Shown here: piece after piece, positions 27,553 through 39,033 of the stretch
How the letters are laid out: every line of letters starts with the position of its first letter
Position numbering within the stretch: position 1 is the first letter of the stretch
Source of the DNA: Calothrix sp. PCC 7507
GTDB taxonomy: Bacteria; Cyanobacteriota; Cyanobacteriia; Cyanobacteriales; Nostocaceae
Reading direction: 5' to 3'
Length of the DNA stretch: 64,000 nt
Assembly: GCF_000316575.1 (NCBI RefSeq)
Contig: NC_019682.1
Coordinates: 3,966,001-4,030,000, forward strand
Notes under the pieces: model-generated
What the model was told of the DNA's origin: nothing
The model's input: the letters and a program-made list of their open reading frames with translations, nothing else
Database searches by the model: none
Position numbers and translations under genes: made by a program

Positions 27553-28500
27553 TTAGGTGTGCTTGGAGCCTCTTTCTTGGGGTAGGGTGATACCTAGGCG
27601 TCGCTGTAAAGCTTCAACAACCTCTTCTGCTGACTTCTGACCAAAGTTTTTAATTTCTAACAGGTCTTCTTGGGTGTAATCCAATAAGTCGGCTACAGAG
27701 TTAACTTGCGCTCGTTTGAGACAGTTATATGCCCGTACAGAAAGCTGTAACTCTTCGATGGGAATTTGGGCGGTGGGATCGTCTGGAATATCTGAGCCGG
27801 TATCCGTTGGTTCCAGTGAGATATCTTTCAACGGGTTGAATAAATCTACGAGAATTCCCGCAGCCGATGATAGTGCTTCTTGGGGGGAGACACTACCATT
27901 TGTCCAAACTTCTAATAGCAGTCGATCTTTAGTGATGGAACCTTCACCACGGGCTTCTTCGACGCTATAGTTAACTTTTCTGACTGGCATAAACACTGAG
28001 TCGATTTGCAGAAAGTCCAAAGATGTGGCTTCCTCTCGTCCCCGTTCTACAGTGCGATAACCTTTACCTTTTTCGATCCGAAATTCCATTTCCAGTTTGC
28101 CCCCCTCCGCTAGAGTGGCTACATACTGGGTCGGGTCGATGACTTCTACTTCACTGGGTAAATCAAAATGTGCCGCAGTGACTGTTGTCGGACCGTTAAC
28201 GAGCAAGCGACCAATCTGGGGTTGAGAGGAATAGCTTTTGAGGATGACTTCCTTCATTTTCATGAGGATTTCCAGTACGTCTTCTCGCACGCCTGGAACT
28301 GTGGCAAACTCGTGTGAAACGCCCGCAATCCTAACTGCTGTAACTGCTGTACCCTCTAGATTAGACAGTAAAACTCGCCTCAATGCGTTGCCAACTGTCG
28401 TTCCTTGTCCACGTTCTAGAGGTTCGAGGACAAATTTACTATAATGGCTTCGACTTTCTTCAGTACTTGACTCTACACATTCAATTTGAAATTGCGCCAC
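27553..28500 (-). CDS. rpoA: RNA polymerase alpha subunit
   Basis: 315 residues. The N-terminal assembly domain contains FVLEPLERGQGTTVGNALRR and LLSNLEGTAVTAVRIAGVSH. A short acidic linker (around 225-240) leads to the C-terminal DNA-binding domain with VNSVADLLDYTQEDLLEIKN. Located between rpsK and rplQ as usual. The 298-base upstream gap has no gene. Confidence 0.98.
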   Translation of the reverse strand: MAQFQIECVESSTEESRSHYSKFVLEPLERGQGTTVGNALRRVLLSNLEGTAVTAVRIAGVSHEFATVPGVREDVLEILMKMKEVILKSYSSQPQIGRLLVNGPTTVTAAHFDLPSEVEVIDPTQYVATLAEGGKLEMEFRIEKGKGYRTVERGREEATSLDFLQIDSVFMPVRKVNYSVEEARGEGSITKDRLLLEVWTNGSVSPQEALSSAAGILVDLFNPLKDISLEPTDTGSDIPDDPTAQIPIEELQLSVRAYNCLKRAQVNSVADLLDYTQEDLLEIKNFGQKSAEEVVEALQRRLGITLPQERGSKHT

Positions 28501-28798
28501 GGAGTTGCCTCCCTTTCCTTAAGGTGCTGCTAACAGGCAAATCAATTGCCTCCCGAATTTACTTCCTAACCCTGAGCTAGTTTCAGGTAGATCAAACTTT
28601 TAACATCCAATGTTGGTAGAGTTTGATTCCCCTATTAAGCTCATGGGCGCTAATGATATTTTGGGTTTTCTGAAGTTGAGTAGCTCTCTCAATGGGAGGA
28701 GCTGTCGATTTTTTGCCGCCCAAGCTGGCTAAAGTTGATCAATCTTCATCCTGCGATCGCCGTAAACTAGATGTTCAAGCAGCAATCACAGGTTATTT

Positions 28799-29194
28799 CT
28801 AAACTCGGCGGCGCTTGGGTGGACGGCAACCATTGTGAGGAATTGGGGTAATATCCCGAATCAGTGTAATTTCCAGGCCTGCTCCTTGGAGGGCGCGGAT
28901 AGCAGTTTCTCTACCTGCTCCTGGACCACTGACCATGACCTCAATTTGGCGCATTCCTTGATCGATGGCTCGGCGAGCGGCGCTTTCTGCGGCGGTTTGT
29001 GCTGCAAAGGGAGTTCCCTTTTTTGCTCCCTTAAAACCGCTAGAACCTGCACTAGCCCAGGATATGACATCGCCGTTTTGATCGGTAATGGTGACAATGC
29101 TATTGTTGAAAGTAGACTGGATGTAAGCCATCCCGTTGGGTACGTTCCGTTTCTGCTTTTTGCTCCCGGATTTTTTTGTTGGTTGTCGCGCCAT
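28799..29194 (-). CDS. rpsK: Ribosomal protein S11
   Basis: 131 residues: [40 protein letters not shown] and the C-terminal [18 protein letters not shown] are unmistakable. Follows rpsM by 54 bases. Confidence 0.98.
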   Translation of the reverse strand: MARQPTKKSGSKKQKRNVPNGMAYIQSTFNNSIVTITDQNGDVISWASAGSSGFKGAKKGTPFAAQTAAESAARRAIDQGMRQIEVMVSGPGAGRETAIRALQGAGLEITLIRDITPIPHNGCRPPKRRRV

Positions 29195-29248
29195 ATTTGT
29201 CTAGTTAATTTAAGGTAAGGCTTGCTAACAAGAGCAAGCGTTGAAATA

Positions 29249-29629
29249 TTATTTGCCTGGTGCTTTCTTCTTCCCAGCCACTGTCTGCCTTCTTCCACGA
29301 CGGGTTCTGGCATTTGTACGGGTTCTTTGTCCTCTTACTGGTAGTCCCATACGATGACGGCGTCCCCTGTAAGTGCCAATGTCAACGAGGCGCTTAATGT
29401 TCATCGCCTCCCACCGCCGCAAATCTCCTTCAACTTGATAGTTGCTCTCGATTTCTCCTCGCAGGGCGGTGACGTCAGCATCACTTAATTCTTTAACACG
29501 AGTGTCTGGGTTGACACCTGTGGCCGCTAAAATCTCTTGCGACCTAGATAAACCAATTCCGTAAATGTATGTTAGACCTATCTCAACGCGTTTATCGCGT
29601 GGCAGGTCTACTCCGGCAATCCGTGCCAC
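29249..29629 (-). CDS. rpsM: Ribosomal protein S13
   Basis: 126 residues starting [20 protein letters not shown], with [20 protein letters not shown] near the end and a Lys-rich tail. Lies between rpmJ and rpsK. Confidence 0.98.
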   Translation of the reverse strand: MARIAGVDLPRDKRVEIGLTYIYGIGLSRSQEILAATGVNPDTRVKELSDADVTALRGEIESNYQVEGDLRRWEAMNIKRLVDIGTYRGRRHRMGLPVRGQRTRTNARTRRGRRQTVAGKKKAPGK

Positions 29630-29744
29630 AATGAATCTCTCCCTCTTGTTTTCGCAATTGCTGTTGAAAAAACGCGATTAATCGCATTTCGATTTGTTAC
29701 TGGTGTTTTTATGTCCCAGTGGAACTACTCTGATGCTCAGAGCG

Positions 29745-29858
29745 TTATCCTTGACGTTGCTTGTGCTTGGGATTAACACAAATCACCATGACGCGACCAC
29801 GACGTTTGATCACGTTACACTTTTCACAGATTTTTTTGACTGAGGCTCTGACTTTCAT
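29745..29858 (-). CDS. rpmJ: Ribosomal protein L36
   Basis: A 37-residue gene. It begins [20 protein letters not shown] and has the zinc ligands Cys 11, Cys 14, Cys 27 and His 32 ([13 protein letters not shown]). It sits between infA and rpsM, the usual bacterial position. Confidence 0.97.
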   Translation of the reverse strand: MKVRASVKKICEKCNVIKRRGRVMVICVNPKHKQRQG

Positions 29859-29975
29859 GCCTTTATTAGTTTGACTCCAAATAGGACATTATAGCATTTT
29901 TTAGGAAAATAGTCAGTTAGATCACTAGGCACTACCTAACATGGTGATTTTATGGTAGGATTTTCTACATAATAC

Positions 29976-30200
29976 TTACTTCTTGCGTAGTCGGTAGGTA
30001 ATTCTACCCTTTGTCAAGTCGTAGGGGGTTAACTCCACTTTGACGCGATCGCCAGGTAAAATCTTGATGTAATTACGGCGAATTTTGCCAGAAATGTGTG
30101 CCAGTACGTTAAAGCCATTGTCTAAATCAACGCGAAACATCGCGTTGGGCAATGACTCCGTAACTGTGCCTTCCATTTCAATCAAATCTTGCTTAGACAA
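29976..30200 (-). CDS. infA: Translation initiation factor IF-1
   Basis: 74 residues forming one S1-like OB fold: [20 protein letters not shown] and [10 protein letters not shown] at the end. It is between adk and rpmJ. Confidence 0.98.
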
Positions 30201-30398
30201 TTTGTTTTTTCCTCAACTCAACAATCTCCTATTCTGTTGCAGTACCTTCACCTGCAAGAGAACACATTTCACGAAAAATATCAACAGTTTATTAATATAT
30301 CTTAGCGAAATTTTGCGTTTATCTTGACGAGAGTGGGGAAGATGAGGAAGCAATGAATAATCACTATTTCCTCTTATCCTCCTCATCCTCCTTATACC

Positions 30399-30950
30399 TC
30401 AAGCGATTACTTTCTGTAATTCGGTAGTGACTTCTTCTGGGGATTGATTGCCGTTGACAGTGAGCAGCTTTTGGCGATCGCCATAATAATCAATCAAGGG
30501 TGCCGTCTCGTCACGGTAAACTTCTAAGCGACGACGAATCACTTCTTCGCTATCATCTTTTCTACCGCGTTCCAGTAGACGGGCGACGACAATTTCATCT
30601 GGCGCATCCAGATTAACTACCCTTTCATCATTCTGATTAATTGTCACCAACAATTCATCCAAAAAAGCTGCTTGTGACACATTGCGGGGAAAGCCATCTA
30701 AAATCCAACCAGATTGAGCATCTGGTTGAGAGAGACGTTCCTTGACCAAGTTTTGTGTTAACTCGTCAGGAACTAACTCACCTCTATCAAGATAACTTTG
30801 AGCTATGGTTCCTAAAGGAGTTTGCTCTTTGATAGCTTGTCTAAATATTTCCCCGGTAGAAATGTGAGGAACATGCAAGAATTCAGCTAAAGCTTGAGCT
30901 TGAGTTCCCTTACCAGCCCCTGGCGGTCCCAAGAAGATTAATCGCGTCAC
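30399..30950 (-). CDS. adk: Adenylate kinase
   Basis: 183 residues with the P-loop [17 protein letters not shown] and [17 protein letters not shown]. The zinc/LID insert of long adenylate kinases is absent, so this is the short form. The start is a GTG at 30950 that overlaps the secY stop by one base (TAGTG), so it is coupled to secY. Confidence 0.96.
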   Translation of the reverse strand: MTRLIFLGPPGAGKGTQAQALAEFLHVPHISTGEIFRQAIKEQTPLGTIAQSYLDRGELVPDELTQNLVKERLSQPDAQSGWILDGFPRNVSQAAFLDELLVTINQNDERVVNLDAPDEIVVARLLERGRKDDSEEVIRRRLEVYRDETAPLIDYYGDRQKLLTVNGNQSPEEVTTELQKVIA

Positions 30951-32263
30951 TATTGTTTCACCATTCCTTCGTAGCGCTGAGAGATCACATAGGTTTGGAC
31001 TTGTTTAGCTGTCTCAATCGCCACACCAACTAGAATCAACAAAGAAGTTGCTCCTAATCCCTTAAAGGTTGGGACACCCAAAGCACTTTCGACAGCGGTG
31101 GGGATAATAGCGACAAAGCCCAAAAAGATAGCACCTAAGAAAGTCAGTCGATTAATCACCCGCTCGATATATTCACTTGTCGCCTTACCTGGACGAATTC
31201 CTGGAATACTAGAACCCATTTTCTTTAAGTTCTGTGCCACATCTACAGGGTTGACAATCAATGAAGAGTAGAAGTAACTAAAGAAAACAATAGAAATCAG
31301 GTACACCAAGGCATAAGCCCAAGCTTGAGAGCCACCGGGACTCAAATAATTGTTAACGATGTTTGCCAATTCCGGATTTTTAGTGAAGTTAGCAATCAGT
31401 AGTGGCAAACTGAGGATGGCAGCAGCAAAAATGATGGGCATAACGCCGCCAGCATTCAGCCGCAGAGGTAAGTAGCTGCGTTGTTCAGCCAGAACCCGCC
31501 GGCCAACTTGGCGACGAGCTGAAATAATGGGGATGCGGCGAATGCCTTCCTGAACAAAGACAATACCAACAATTGTAAACAGGAATACTAATACCAGTAC
31601 AATCACGCGACCCACTATTTCCCGTCCGCCAACTTGCACCAAGTCGATGGTATCACCCAGAGATTTAGGTAGTGAGGCAACAATGTTGACAAAAATCAAC
31701 AAAGATGCGCCATTACCAATACCTCGTTCTGTAACTAGTTCTGATGCCCACATCACGAACATGGAACCAGCAGTCAGAGCGATCGCCGTTTCAGCTACAA
31801 ATATGGGGCCTGGCTCTAAAGCAAATTGTTGCAAGAATAAAGCCGAAAAAGCCGTACTTTGAATAATTGCCCAACCGACGGTGACATAGCGAGTAATTTG
31901 CGAAATTTTCCGCCGTCCCGCTTCACCCTCATTTTTCTGTAAATTTTCTAAAGATGGCAGTGCTGCGGTGAGCAACTGGATGATAATAGAGGCATTAATG
32001 AAGGGCAGAATCCCCAAAGCAAAGACTCCCAAAGTCGAAAGTCCCCGCCCAGAAAAAATATCCAATAAACCAAATATGGAGTTATTCCCTGAGATAGCTT
32101 CGTGGAAACGGTCTCGATTAATTCCCGGTACTGGCAAAAATATGCCCAGACGAACCAAAATTAGAATACCAACGGTAACCAGCAGCCTACCTCTTAACCC
32201 AGCTGCTTGGGCCATCTGCATAAAAGTTTCTTGAGCCGTGGGGGCTTTGTCGCGACTGATCAT
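30950..32263 (-). CDS. secY: SecY, protein-conducting channel subunit
   Basis: 437 residues with about ten membrane helices. Family stretches include [46 protein letters not shown] and the cytoplasmic [20 protein letters not shown]. It forms the Sec channel with SecG (encoded at 15556) and SecE. Located between rplO and adk. Confidence 0.97.
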   Translation of the reverse strand: MISRDKAPTAQETFMQMAQAAGLRGRLLVTVGILILVRLGIFLPVPGINRDRFHEAISGNNSIFGLLDIFSGRGLSTLGVFALGILPFINASIIIQLLTAALPSLENLQKNEGEAGRRKISQITRYVTVGWAIIQSTAFSALFLQQFALEPGPIFVAETAIALTAGSMFVMWASELVTERGIGNGASLLIFVNIVASLPKSLGDTIDLVQVGGREIVGRVIVLVLVFLFTIVGIVFVQEGIRRIPIISARRQVGRRVLAEQRSYLPLRLNAGGVMPIIFAAAILSLPLLIANFTKNPELANIVNNYLSPGGSQAWAYALVYLISIVFFSYFYSSLIVNPVDVAQNLKKMGSSIPGIRPGKATSEYIERVINRLTFLGAIFLGFVAIIPTAVESALGVPTFKGLGATSLLILVGVAIETAKQVQTYVISQRYEGMVKQ

Positions 32264-32394
32264 AGGTGCTACCTTTGAAAGTATGAAGTATGAAGTATAA
32301 AGTTTGAAGTATAAAGTATGTAGACGCCCATAGGGCGGCTAACAGAAGGGTAGTATAAATTTTTCTCTATCCTTCATCCTTCATGCTCCATCCT

Positions 32395-32838
32395 TTATGA
32401 AACTTCCCAACTCCCACCAGCTGCTTCTATTTTGCTACGAGCTTGGGTTGTAAAAGCAGCCGCTTTCACTGTGAGGGGAATAGTCAATTCCCCATTACCC
32501 AAAACTTTCAGTGGTCCCTTGACAGCAGTAATGATACCTGCAACTTTTAAGGAATCCAAAGTTACTTCTGTGTTGGCAGGGAGTGAGGACAGCTTCTCTA
32601 CATTAATCGTAGTGTAAATCTTCCGATTCACAATCGGAAAGCCTTTCAACTTAGGTAAGCGGCGGTATAACGGCTGTTGACCACCTTCAAAACCAGGTCG
32701 AGTACCACTACCAGAGCGAGATTTTTGACCCCGCATACCTAGACCAGCACTTGCACCTTGACCAGCTGAAATACCTCTACCTACGCGCTTACGGCGTTTC
32801 TTTGAGCCTTTTTGGGGCTTGGCATCGTTGAGTCTCAT
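32395..32838 (-). CDS. rplO: Ribosomal protein L15
   Basis: 147 residues with [40 protein letters not shown] and [10 protein letters not shown] near the start. It follows rpsE directly; rpmD (L30) is absent between them, as usual in cyanobacteria. Confidence 0.97.
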   Translation of the reverse strand: MRLNDAKPQKGSKKRRKRVGRGISAGQGASAGLGMRGQKSRSGSGTRPGFEGGQQPLYRRLPKLKGFPIVNRKIYTTINVEKLSSLPANTEVTLDSLKVAGIITAVKGPLKVLGNGELTIPLTVKAAAFTTQARSKIEAAGGSWEVS

Positions 32839-32882
32839 GATGTAAATAGTGATTTTTTACACAAATACTCTGGATTTCCCTA

Positions 32883-33410
32883 CTAAATAATGTAGAGATT
32901 TTCAATAGGTACGCCCCGATCTTCAGCCACTTCGGACAAAGTCCGTAGTGTAGAGAGGGCGTTGACTGCGGCTCTAGCATTATTGAGTGGATTGTTGGAG
33001 CCTAGTTGCTTGGCTAGGACGTTGCGAACTCCAGCCAACTCCAGTACAGTCCGGACAGCGCCACCAGCAATTACACCAGTACCTGGTGCTGCTGGGCGCA
33101 TCATCACCTTAGCTCCACCACCTGTACCATCAATGGGGTGGGGAATGGAGTTAGATTTGGTGATGGGAATATCAATCAGATGTTTTTTCCCATCGGCTAC
33201 ACCTTTTTTCACGGCACCGATAACATCTGAGGCTTTGCCTACTCCTACACCAACTTGACCGCGTTCGTTACCGACGACGACGATCGCTCGGAAGCTAAGT
33301 TTTTTACCTCCTTTGACGACCTTGCTCACTCGTCGGATCTGAATAACTCGCTCTTGCCAGTTGGTTTCTTCTTTCTTTGCGCGGTTAGCTTTACGACGAC
33401 CAGTTGCCAT
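32883..33410 (-). CDS. rpsE: Ribosomal protein S5
   Basis: 175 residues: [37 protein letters not shown] and the loop around GIRA-like [11 protein letters not shown] near the end. Between rplR and rplO. The upstream spacer is a row of GTCAGTT heptamers (33429-33475). Confidence 0.97.
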   Translation of the reverse strand: MATGRRKANRAKKEETNWQERVIQIRRVSKVVKGGKKLSFRAIVVVGNERGQVGVGVGKASDVIGAVKKGVADGKKHLIDIPITKSNSIPHPIDGTGGGAKVMMRPAAPGTGVIAGGAVRTVLELAGVRNVLAKQLGSNNPLNNARAAVNALSTLRTLSEVAEDRGVPIENLYII

Positions 33411-33503
33411 AATTAATGCTCTCTCAATGTCAGTTGTCAGTCGTCAGTTGTCAGTTGTCAGTTGTCAGTTGCTACTGACTATAGACTATTGACCACTGAC
33501 AAT

Positions 33504-33866
33504 TTAGAAATCTAAACCAGCCTCGCGTGCTGCATCGGCTAGAGCTTTGATGCGTCCGTGATAAAGATTACCACCGCGATCAAAAACTACTTTTGTAATA
33601 CCTTTTTCTAGCGCTCGCACTGCAATTAATTTACCAACTTGCGCTGATGCTTCACAGTTAGCGCCGGAAGCCAAGCTAGATTTCAACTCTGGTTCTACAG
33701 TCGAAGCTGCTACTAGAGTATTTTGCTCAGTATCATCAATTACCTGAGCATAAATGTGCTCATTCGAGCGAAATATGGCTAACCGTGGACGTTCCGAGGA
33801 ACCGTTAACCTTACCACGAACGCGACGATGGCGACGCTGTTTTGATTCTCTACGAGTAAGTTTCAT
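33504..33866 (-). CDS. rplR: Ribosomal protein L18
   Basis: 120 residues with the basic N-terminus [37 protein letters not shown] and the end [14 protein letters not shown]. It begins three bases after rplF. L18 binds 5S rRNA. Confidence 0.97.
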   Translation of the reverse strand: MKLTRRESKQRRHRRVRGKVNGSSERPRLAIFRSNEHIYAQVIDDTEQNTLVAASTVEPELKSSLASGANCEASAQVGKLIAVRALEKGITKVVFDRGGNLYHGRIKALADAAREAGLDF

Positions 33867-33868
33867 TT

Positions 33869-34417
33869 TTACTTCTTACCACCCTTACCAGTCTTACCAG
33901 CTTTACGTCTGACCACTTCACCGGTATAGCGAATACCTTTACCTTTGTAAGGTTCTGGTGGTCGAACGGCGCGAATTTTTGCGGCTGTATTGCCGACAAT
34001 TTCTTTGTCATAGCCACTGACTATGACGTTAGTGGTTCCTTCAACTGCAAATTGAATTCCTTCTGGTGGCACAATTTGCACCTGATGGCTGTAACCCATG
34101 TTTAAAACTAGGTTACGACCTTGAAGCTGTGCCCGATAACCAACACCTTGAATTTCTAGACGGCGCTGGAAACCTTGAGAAACGCCCTCAACCATGTTGG
34201 CAACTAAAGTCCGGCTTAAACCGTGCAGTTGCCTAGAGGTGCGAGTTTCATCTCTACGTGTTACATGTAATATTTCCCCTTCTTGGGAAACTATGACATT
34301 TACCGGTAGGCTACGAGAAAGTTCACCTTTCGGGCCTTTCACCACAACCTTTGTGCCATCGATCGCCACTTGGACTTTAGCGGGAATAGGAATTGGACGT
34401 TTACCAATACGAGACAT
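33869..34417 (-). CDS. rplF: Ribosomal protein L6
   Basis: 182 residues starting [20 protein letters not shown] with the C-terminal motif [19 protein letters not shown]. Between rpsH and rplR. Confidence 0.97.
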   Translation of the reverse strand: MSRIGKRPIPIPAKVQVAIDGTKVVVKGPKGELSRSLPVNVIVSQEGEILHVTRRDETRTSRQLHGLSRTLVANMVEGVSQGFQRRLEIQGVGYRAQLQGRNLVLNMGYSHQVQIVPPEGIQFAVEGTTNVIVSGYDKEIVGNTAAKIRAVRPPEPYKGKGIRYTGEVVRRKAGKTGKGGKK

Positions 34418-34483
34418 GATTTTGTGTCCTTTGTTTTTTGTCCTTTGTCTTTCACTAATGACAAATGACTAAATGACTAATGA

Positions 34484-34885
34484 CTACCAGACGTAACAAA
34501 GTACTTCACCACCCAAGTTCTGCCGTCGCGCTTCGCGATCGGTCATGATGCCACTGGATGTAGAGATGATGGCAATACCGATGCCACCTAATACTCTTGG
34601 TAATTCTTTTTTGTTGGAGTAAACACGCAAACCTGGTTTGCTTACTCGCTTTAAGGCGGTAATTAGAGGCTGACGGTTCTTACCCTTGTATTTCAGGGCA
34701 ATCACCAGATTTTTCTTCACCCCTTCTTCTACTTCTTCAAACTCAGCAACAAAGCCTTCATCCCGCAGCACTTTGGCAATACTACGTGTCATTTTTGTCG
34801 CTGGCACGAGTGTAGTTTGATGCCTCGCCAAATTGGCATTGCGGATGCGCGTCAGCATATCTGCAATTGTGTCGTTAGCCGCCAT
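34484..34885 (-). CDS. rpsH: Ribosomal protein S8
   Basis: 133 residues: [20 protein letters not shown] at the start and [20 protein letters not shown] near the end. It follows rplE directly, because rpsN (S14) is not in this cluster, as usual in cyanobacteria. Confidence 0.97.
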   Translation of the reverse strand: MAANDTIADMLTRIRNANLARHQTTLVPATKMTRSIAKVLRDEGFVAEFEEVEEGVKKNLVIALKYKGKNRQPLITALKRVSKPGLRVYSNKKELPRVLGGIGIAIISTSSGIMTDREARRQNLGGEVLCYVW

Positions 34886-34906
34886 CGTTCCCTCTATAGA
34901 TGAACT

Positions 34907-35455
34907 TTATTGATCGCGAAAAGGCATTCCTAATTCTTTAAGTAAGGCGCGCCCCTCTTCGTCGTTTTTTGCTGTGGTGATGATGGAAATATCCAGACCA
35001 CGGATTTGATCGATGCTGTCGTATTCGACTTCTGGAAAAATTAGCTGTTCTCTGACACCCAGGGTGTAGTTGCCACGTCCATCAAAGCTTTTGGGACTAA
35101 CGCCGCGAAAGTCTCGAATTCTGGGCAGTGACAGGCTAACAAGGCGGTCATAAAAGGCATACATCCGTTCACCTCTCAGGGTTACCATGATGCCAACCGG
35201 CATACCTTGACGAATTTTGAAGCCAGCGATCGCCTTTTTTGCTCGTGTCACTACTGGTTTTTGTCCAGTAATCAGCGCAATTTCGTTGATGGAAGCTTCC
35301 AGAGCTTTCGCATTTTGAGCCGCTTCGCCCAAACCCCTGTTGATAGTCACCTTAACCAACTTCGGTACTTGATGAACGTTGGTATATTGAAACTGATTTG
35401 TCAGCTTAGGGACGATTGTCTCTTGGTATAAGCTTTTGAGTCTTGTTGTCGCCAT
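34907..35455 (-). CDS. rplE: Ribosomal protein L5
   Basis: 182 residues with [20 protein letters not shown], the 5S-contact region and [20 protein letters not shown]. Between rplX and rpsH. The upstream spacer holds repeats of TTTTAGA (about 35500-35530). Confidence 0.97.
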   Translation of the reverse strand: MATTRLKSLYQETIVPKLTNQFQYTNVHQVPKLVKVTINRGLGEAAQNAKALEASINEIALITGQKPVVTRAKKAIAGFKIRQGMPVGIMVTLRGERMYAFYDRLVSLSLPRIRDFRGVSPKSFDGRGNYTLGVREQLIFPEVEYDSIDQIRGLDISIITTAKNDEEGRALLKELGMPFRDQ

Positions 35456-35570
35456 AGTTTTTTCCTGATTATCCCTGGTCTTGGTCAGGGAAAATTGAAT
35501 TTTAGATTTTAGATTTTAGATTTTAGATTGAATTAAAATCTCATCTAAAAAATCGCCTCTTGGCAGATAA

Positions 35571-35921
35571 CTATTTATCCAAAATCTCGCCAGTTTTCTT
35601 GAGTTTTCGTACTTTCTTACCTTCGGCTGTGAAGGTATAAGACACACGGCTGGCGACGTTTTGCTTAGTGGAATAGAGCATCACGTTAGAGCTATGAATA
35701 GGGAATTCTTGGGTGACAATCCGCCCTGATTCGCCTTCTTGCTGGGGCTTTACGTGCTTAGTTTTAATATTCACACCTTTGACAAGGACTTTACCGAGTT
35801 GGGGTAGTGCCTGAATCACTTCACCAACTTTGCCTTTATCTTTGCCAGCAATTACTTGTACAGTGTCGCCAGTTTTGACGTGCAGTTTGTAGAATTTAGG
35901 TTTTTCCTTTTGGCTGGGCAT
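35571..35921 (-). CDS. rplX: Ribosomal protein L24
   Basis: 116 residues with the KOW motif [18 protein letters not shown] and [20 protein letters not shown]. Its start codon overlaps the rplN stop by one base (TAATG), so the two are coupled. Confidence 0.97.
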   Translation of the reverse strand: MPSQKEKPKFYKLHVKTGDTVQVIAGKDKGKVGEVIQALPQLGKVLVKGVNIKTKHVKPQQEGESGRIVTQEFPIHSSNVMLYSTKQNVASRVSYTFTAEGKKVRKLKKTGEILDK

Positions 35922-36289
35922 TACAGCACCTCCGGAGCCAGAGAAACGATTTTGGTGAAGTTTTTATCGCGCAGTTCCCGTGCTACTGGGCCAAAGACGC
36001 GTGTACCTCTGGGGTTGCCATCTTTGTTAATGATCACGGCGGCGTTATCGTCGAAACGAATACTCATGCCACTGTCTCGATTAATACTTTTGCGAGTGCG
36101 GACAATTACTGCCTCTACCACGTCAGACTTTTTGACAGCCATGTTGGGTTGGGCATCTTTGACAACGGCGATAATTTTATCGCCCACACCGCCGTAACGG
36201 CGATTACCAGCACCTAATACGCGGATGCACATTAGTTTGCGGGCACCACTATTATCGGCGACATTGAGGTAGGTTTGGGGTTGAATCAC
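35921..36289 (-). CDS. rplN: Ribosomal protein L14
   Basis: 122 residues: [20 protein letters not shown] at the start and [20 protein letters not shown] at the end. Between rpsQ and rplX. Confidence 0.98.
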   Translation of the reverse strand: MIQPQTYLNVADNSGARKLMCIRVLGAGNRRYGGVGDKIIAVVKDAQPNMAVKKSDVVEAVIVRTRKSINRDSGMSIRFDDNAAVIINKDGNPRGTRVFGPVARELRDKNFTKIVSLAPEVL

Positions 36290-36330
36290 AATTTATCTCC
36301 CTTGTGGAGTTGTTAATTTGATAACAACTA

Positions 36331-36582
36331 TTAACTTGTAGCTTTGGTGTTGAGGATTTCTGTGATTTGCCAGCGCTTGGTTTTGCTCAAGGGTCTGGTT
36401 TCCTGAATACGAACGCGATCGCCCACTTTGCTCTTATTTTCTTCATCGTGGACTTTGTAGCGCTGGGTTTTGACTACAATCTTGCCGTACTTGGGGTGAG
36501 GAGCGCGGTTTTCGATGGCGACTACCACCGTTTTTTGCATTTTGTCACTCACTACCAAGCCAACTCGTTCTTTGATTGCCAT
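36331..36582 (-). CDS. rpsQ: Ribosomal protein S17
   Basis: 83 residues: [40 protein letters not shown] and [20 protein letters not shown] are typical. It starts seven bases after rpmC. Confidence 0.97.
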   Translation of the reverse strand: MAIKERVGLVVSDKMQKTVVVAIENRAPHPKYGKIVVKTQRYKVHDEENKSKVGDRVRIQETRPLSKTKRWQITEILNTKATS

Positions 36583-36588
36583 AATCTC

Positions 36589-36816
36589 CTACTTTTCTTC
36601 TTGAGCTGATTGACTTGCTGCCCGTTGGCGTTCTCCCTCTACCGTCAGCAATTGGGCTAGGCGGTGGCGGGCGTGTCTGAACTGGTGGGGCTTGTCTAGC
36701 TGTCTGGTGGCCTTTTGCAAGCGCAACTGAAATAGTTGTCTTTTTACAGCAATAATTTCATCAGATAGCTTATCGTCGCTTAATTCTCTAGCTTCCGAAA
36801 TCTTGGGAAGAGGCAT
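36589..36816 (-). CDS. rpmC: Ribosomal protein L29
   Basis: 75 residues, helical, with SDEIIAVKRQLFQLRLQKAT and FRHARHRLAQLLTVEGERQR. It begins three bases after rplP, which implies coupling. Confidence 0.96.
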   Translation of the reverse strand: MPLPKISEARELSDDKLSDEIIAVKRQLFQLRLQKATRQLDKPHQFRHARHRLAQLLTVEGERQRAASQSAQEEK

Positions 36817-36819
36817 GAC

Positions 36820-37245
36820 CTACTCCTGCTCCTCTACTTGAGGGCGCACAATAAATTTGGTTTTAATTGGCAGTTTAAATGAAGCCAAGCGCATGGCTTC
36901 ACGGGCAATTTCTTCAGTCACGCCAGCGATTTCAAACAAAATTCGCCCTGGCTTGACTACAGCCACCCAAAATTCTGGTGAACCTTTTCCGGAACCCATC
37001 CGGGTTTCTGCAGGACGCATGGTGACAGGTTTATCAGGGAAAATCCGAATCCAAATCTGTCCACCCCGGCGAATATAACGGGTCATGGCTCGACGGGAAG
37101 CCTCGATTTGCCGGGAGGTAATCCAAGCAGGCTCTTGGGCTTGCAGGGCAAAATCGCCGAAATTGAGAGTGCTACCACGGGAGGCTAGACCCTCCATCCG
37201 TCCGCGCTGTTGTTTGCGGAATTTAGTTCTTCTAGGACTTAACAT
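36820..37245 (-). CDS. rplP: Ribosomal protein L16
   Basis: 141 residues: [20 protein letters not shown] at the start and [20 protein letters not shown] in the middle. Between rpsC and rpmC; the upstream spacer has TTGGGCA-type heptamers. Confidence 0.98.
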   Translation of the reverse strand: MLSPRRTKFRKQQRGRMEGLASRGSTLNFGDFALQAQEPAWITSRQIEASRRAMTRYIRRGGQIWIRIFPDKPVTMRPAETRMGSGKGSPEFWVAVVKPGRILFEIAGVTEEIAREAMRLASFKLPIKTKFIVRPQVEEQE

Positions 37246-37354
37246 GACTAGGTACTAGGTATTGGGTATTGGGCGTTGGGCGTTGGGCATTGGGCATTGG
37301 GCATTGTTAATTCTCTATGCCCAATGCTCCATTCCCCAGTCCCCAGTCCCTTTT

Positions 37355-38131
37355 TTATCCTTCATTTGAGCGGTCTTCAAATTGCTGGCGACGGCGTTGT
37401 TGTTGACGGCGACGGGGTTCGCGATCACGATCGCCTCGTTCGCGATCACGTGGTGCTGGTGGTAGTGTAGTCTCTTCCTGTCCGGGGATTATTTCTCCCT
37501 TGAACACCCACACTTTGATACCCAAAATGCCGTAAACCGTTTTCGCGGTGCAGTAGGAGTAGTCAATGTCAGCCCGTAAGGTATGTAGAGGTACTCTACC
37601 CTCACGAGTCCACTCTGTCCGGGCAATTTCTGCTCCGTTGAGCCGTCCGCTGACTTGGACTTTAATTCCTTGCACACCGGCACGTTGGGCACGCTGAATA
37701 GCTTGCCTAACTACGCGTCGGAAAGAAACGCGGCGCTCTAGTTGTTGAGCGATATATTCGGCAATTAAGTAGGCATCAGCATCAACTCGTTGCACTTCCA
37801 CAACGTTGATGCGAATTTGGCGATTGCTACCCAAAAGGTCTTGGAGTCCGGTACGCAGTGATTCGATACCTTGTCCACCGCGACCTACTACTACGCCTGG
37901 TCTAGCTGTGCGGACTTCTAAGTCGATTTGGTCGGCTTTGCGCTCAATCCGTACTTCAGAAATCCCGGCATTGTTTTGAGCCAGTCTACCCAGCTTTTTT
38001 TCTATGTATTGGCGGAGTTTGTAGTCTTCTTGTAGAAGTTCTGGATAGCGTTCAGGAACGGCAAACCAACGGGATTGATGCTCGTGTGTAATACCCAGGC
38101 GAAAGCCAACTGGATGAATCTTCTGTCCCAC
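37355..38131 (-). CDS. rpsC: Ribosomal protein S3
   Basis: 258 residues starting [20 protein letters not shown], with the KH domain stretch [17 protein letters not shown] and [17 protein letters not shown]. The last 40 residues are an Arg/Gln-rich tail longer than the usual bacterial S3. Confidence 0.97.
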   Translation of the reverse strand: MGQKIHPVGFRLGITHEHQSRWFAVPERYPELLQEDYKLRQYIEKKLGRLAQNNAGISEVRIERKADQIDLEVRTARPGVVVGRGGQGIESLRTGLQDLLGSNRQIRINVVEVQRVDADAYLIAEYIAQQLERRVSFRRVVRQAIQRAQRAGVQGIKVQVSGRLNGAEIARTEWTREGRVPLHTLRADIDYSYCTAKTVYGILGIKVWVFKGEIIPGQEETTLPPAPRDRERGDRDREPRRRQQQRRRQQFEDRSNEG

Positions 38132-38186
38132 AAATGCTTCCTCTAAAAATTTCTTACTTTAACGCAATTTTTTTGTGTAAGCGTGC

Positions 38187-38540
38187 TTATTCAGCCGCGG
38201 CCCCAACAGCCACGGTGATATGACACGTTGGCTTGCGAATTTGGTAAGCTCGTCCTTGGGCTCTGGGCTGGAAGCGCTTCAGTACTGGACCTTGATCGGC
38301 GTATGCCTGAGTAATGATCAATTCAGCTCGGTCTAATCCGGCGTTATGCTCGGCATTAGCGGCGGCGCTTCTGAGAACCTTTAATATAGGATCGCAGGCT
38401 CTATAAGGCATGAATTCTAGGATGATCAGCGCTTCTCGGTACGATCGCCCCCGAATTTGATCGAGTACACGACGGACTTTATAGGGAGAAATGCGAATAA
38501 AACGAGCGATCGCTTTGACTTCAGTTGTATCAGTAGCCAT
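38187..38540 (-). CDS. rplV: Ribosomal protein L22
   Basis: 117 residues: [20 protein letters not shown] near the start and [18 protein letters not shown] at the end; the hairpin reaches the exit tunnel. Between rpsS and rpsC. Confidence 0.97.
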   Translation of the reverse strand: MATDTTEVKAIARFIRISPYKVRRVLDQIRGRSYREALIILEFMPYRACDPILKVLRSAAANAEHNAGLDRAELIITQAYADQGPVLKRFQPRAQGRAYQIRKPTCHITVAVGAAAE

Positions 38541-38610
38541 ATTTTTTTCCTTTTGTCAATGGTCAAGAGTCAAGAGTAATTACTTTGGACTTTTGACTCT
38601 GGACTCTTGA

Positions 38611-38889
38611 CTATCTGCCAGATTTTTTGTCACTTTTCCCATGTCCCCTGTAGGTACGTGTGGGAGCAAATTCACCCAACTTGTGTCCCACCATTTGCTC
38701 ACTGACAAAAACCGGCACATGTTGGCGTCCGTTGTGAACAGCGATCGTGTGACCGACCATCAGGGGCAAAATAGTCGAGGCTCTCGACCAAGTTTTAATA
38801 ACTTGTTTTTCGTTTTTAGCGTTCAGCCTCTCAATCTTGGTGAGTAAATGATCCGCAACGAAAGGACCTTTTTTTAGAGAACGACCCAT
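38611..38889 (-). CDS. rpsS: Ribosomal protein S19
   Basis: 92 residues: [20 protein letters not shown] at the start and [20 protein letters not shown] at the end. Between rplB and rplV; the upstream spacer has TTTTGGA heptamers (about 38894-38945). Confidence 0.98.
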   Translation of the reverse strand: MGRSLKKGPFVADHLLTKIERLNAKNEKQVIKTWSRASTILPLMVGHTIAVHNGRQHVPVFVSEQMVGHKLGEFAPTRTYRGHGKSDKKSGR

Positions 38890-39033
38890 AGTGCAATTTT
38901 GGATTTTGGATTTTGGATTTTGGATTTAGAATTTCGGATTTTGGATGATTAGGTATCTTAATAAAACTCTAAAATTTCTGAGTGCTAATTAAGTAAACCC
39001 CAATCTAAAATCCAAAATCTCAAATCTAAAATT

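Noticed and set aside
28861-29313. 150-codon minus-strand frame overlapping rpsK and rpsM
   Set aside because: It is in another frame of two certain ribosomal genes.
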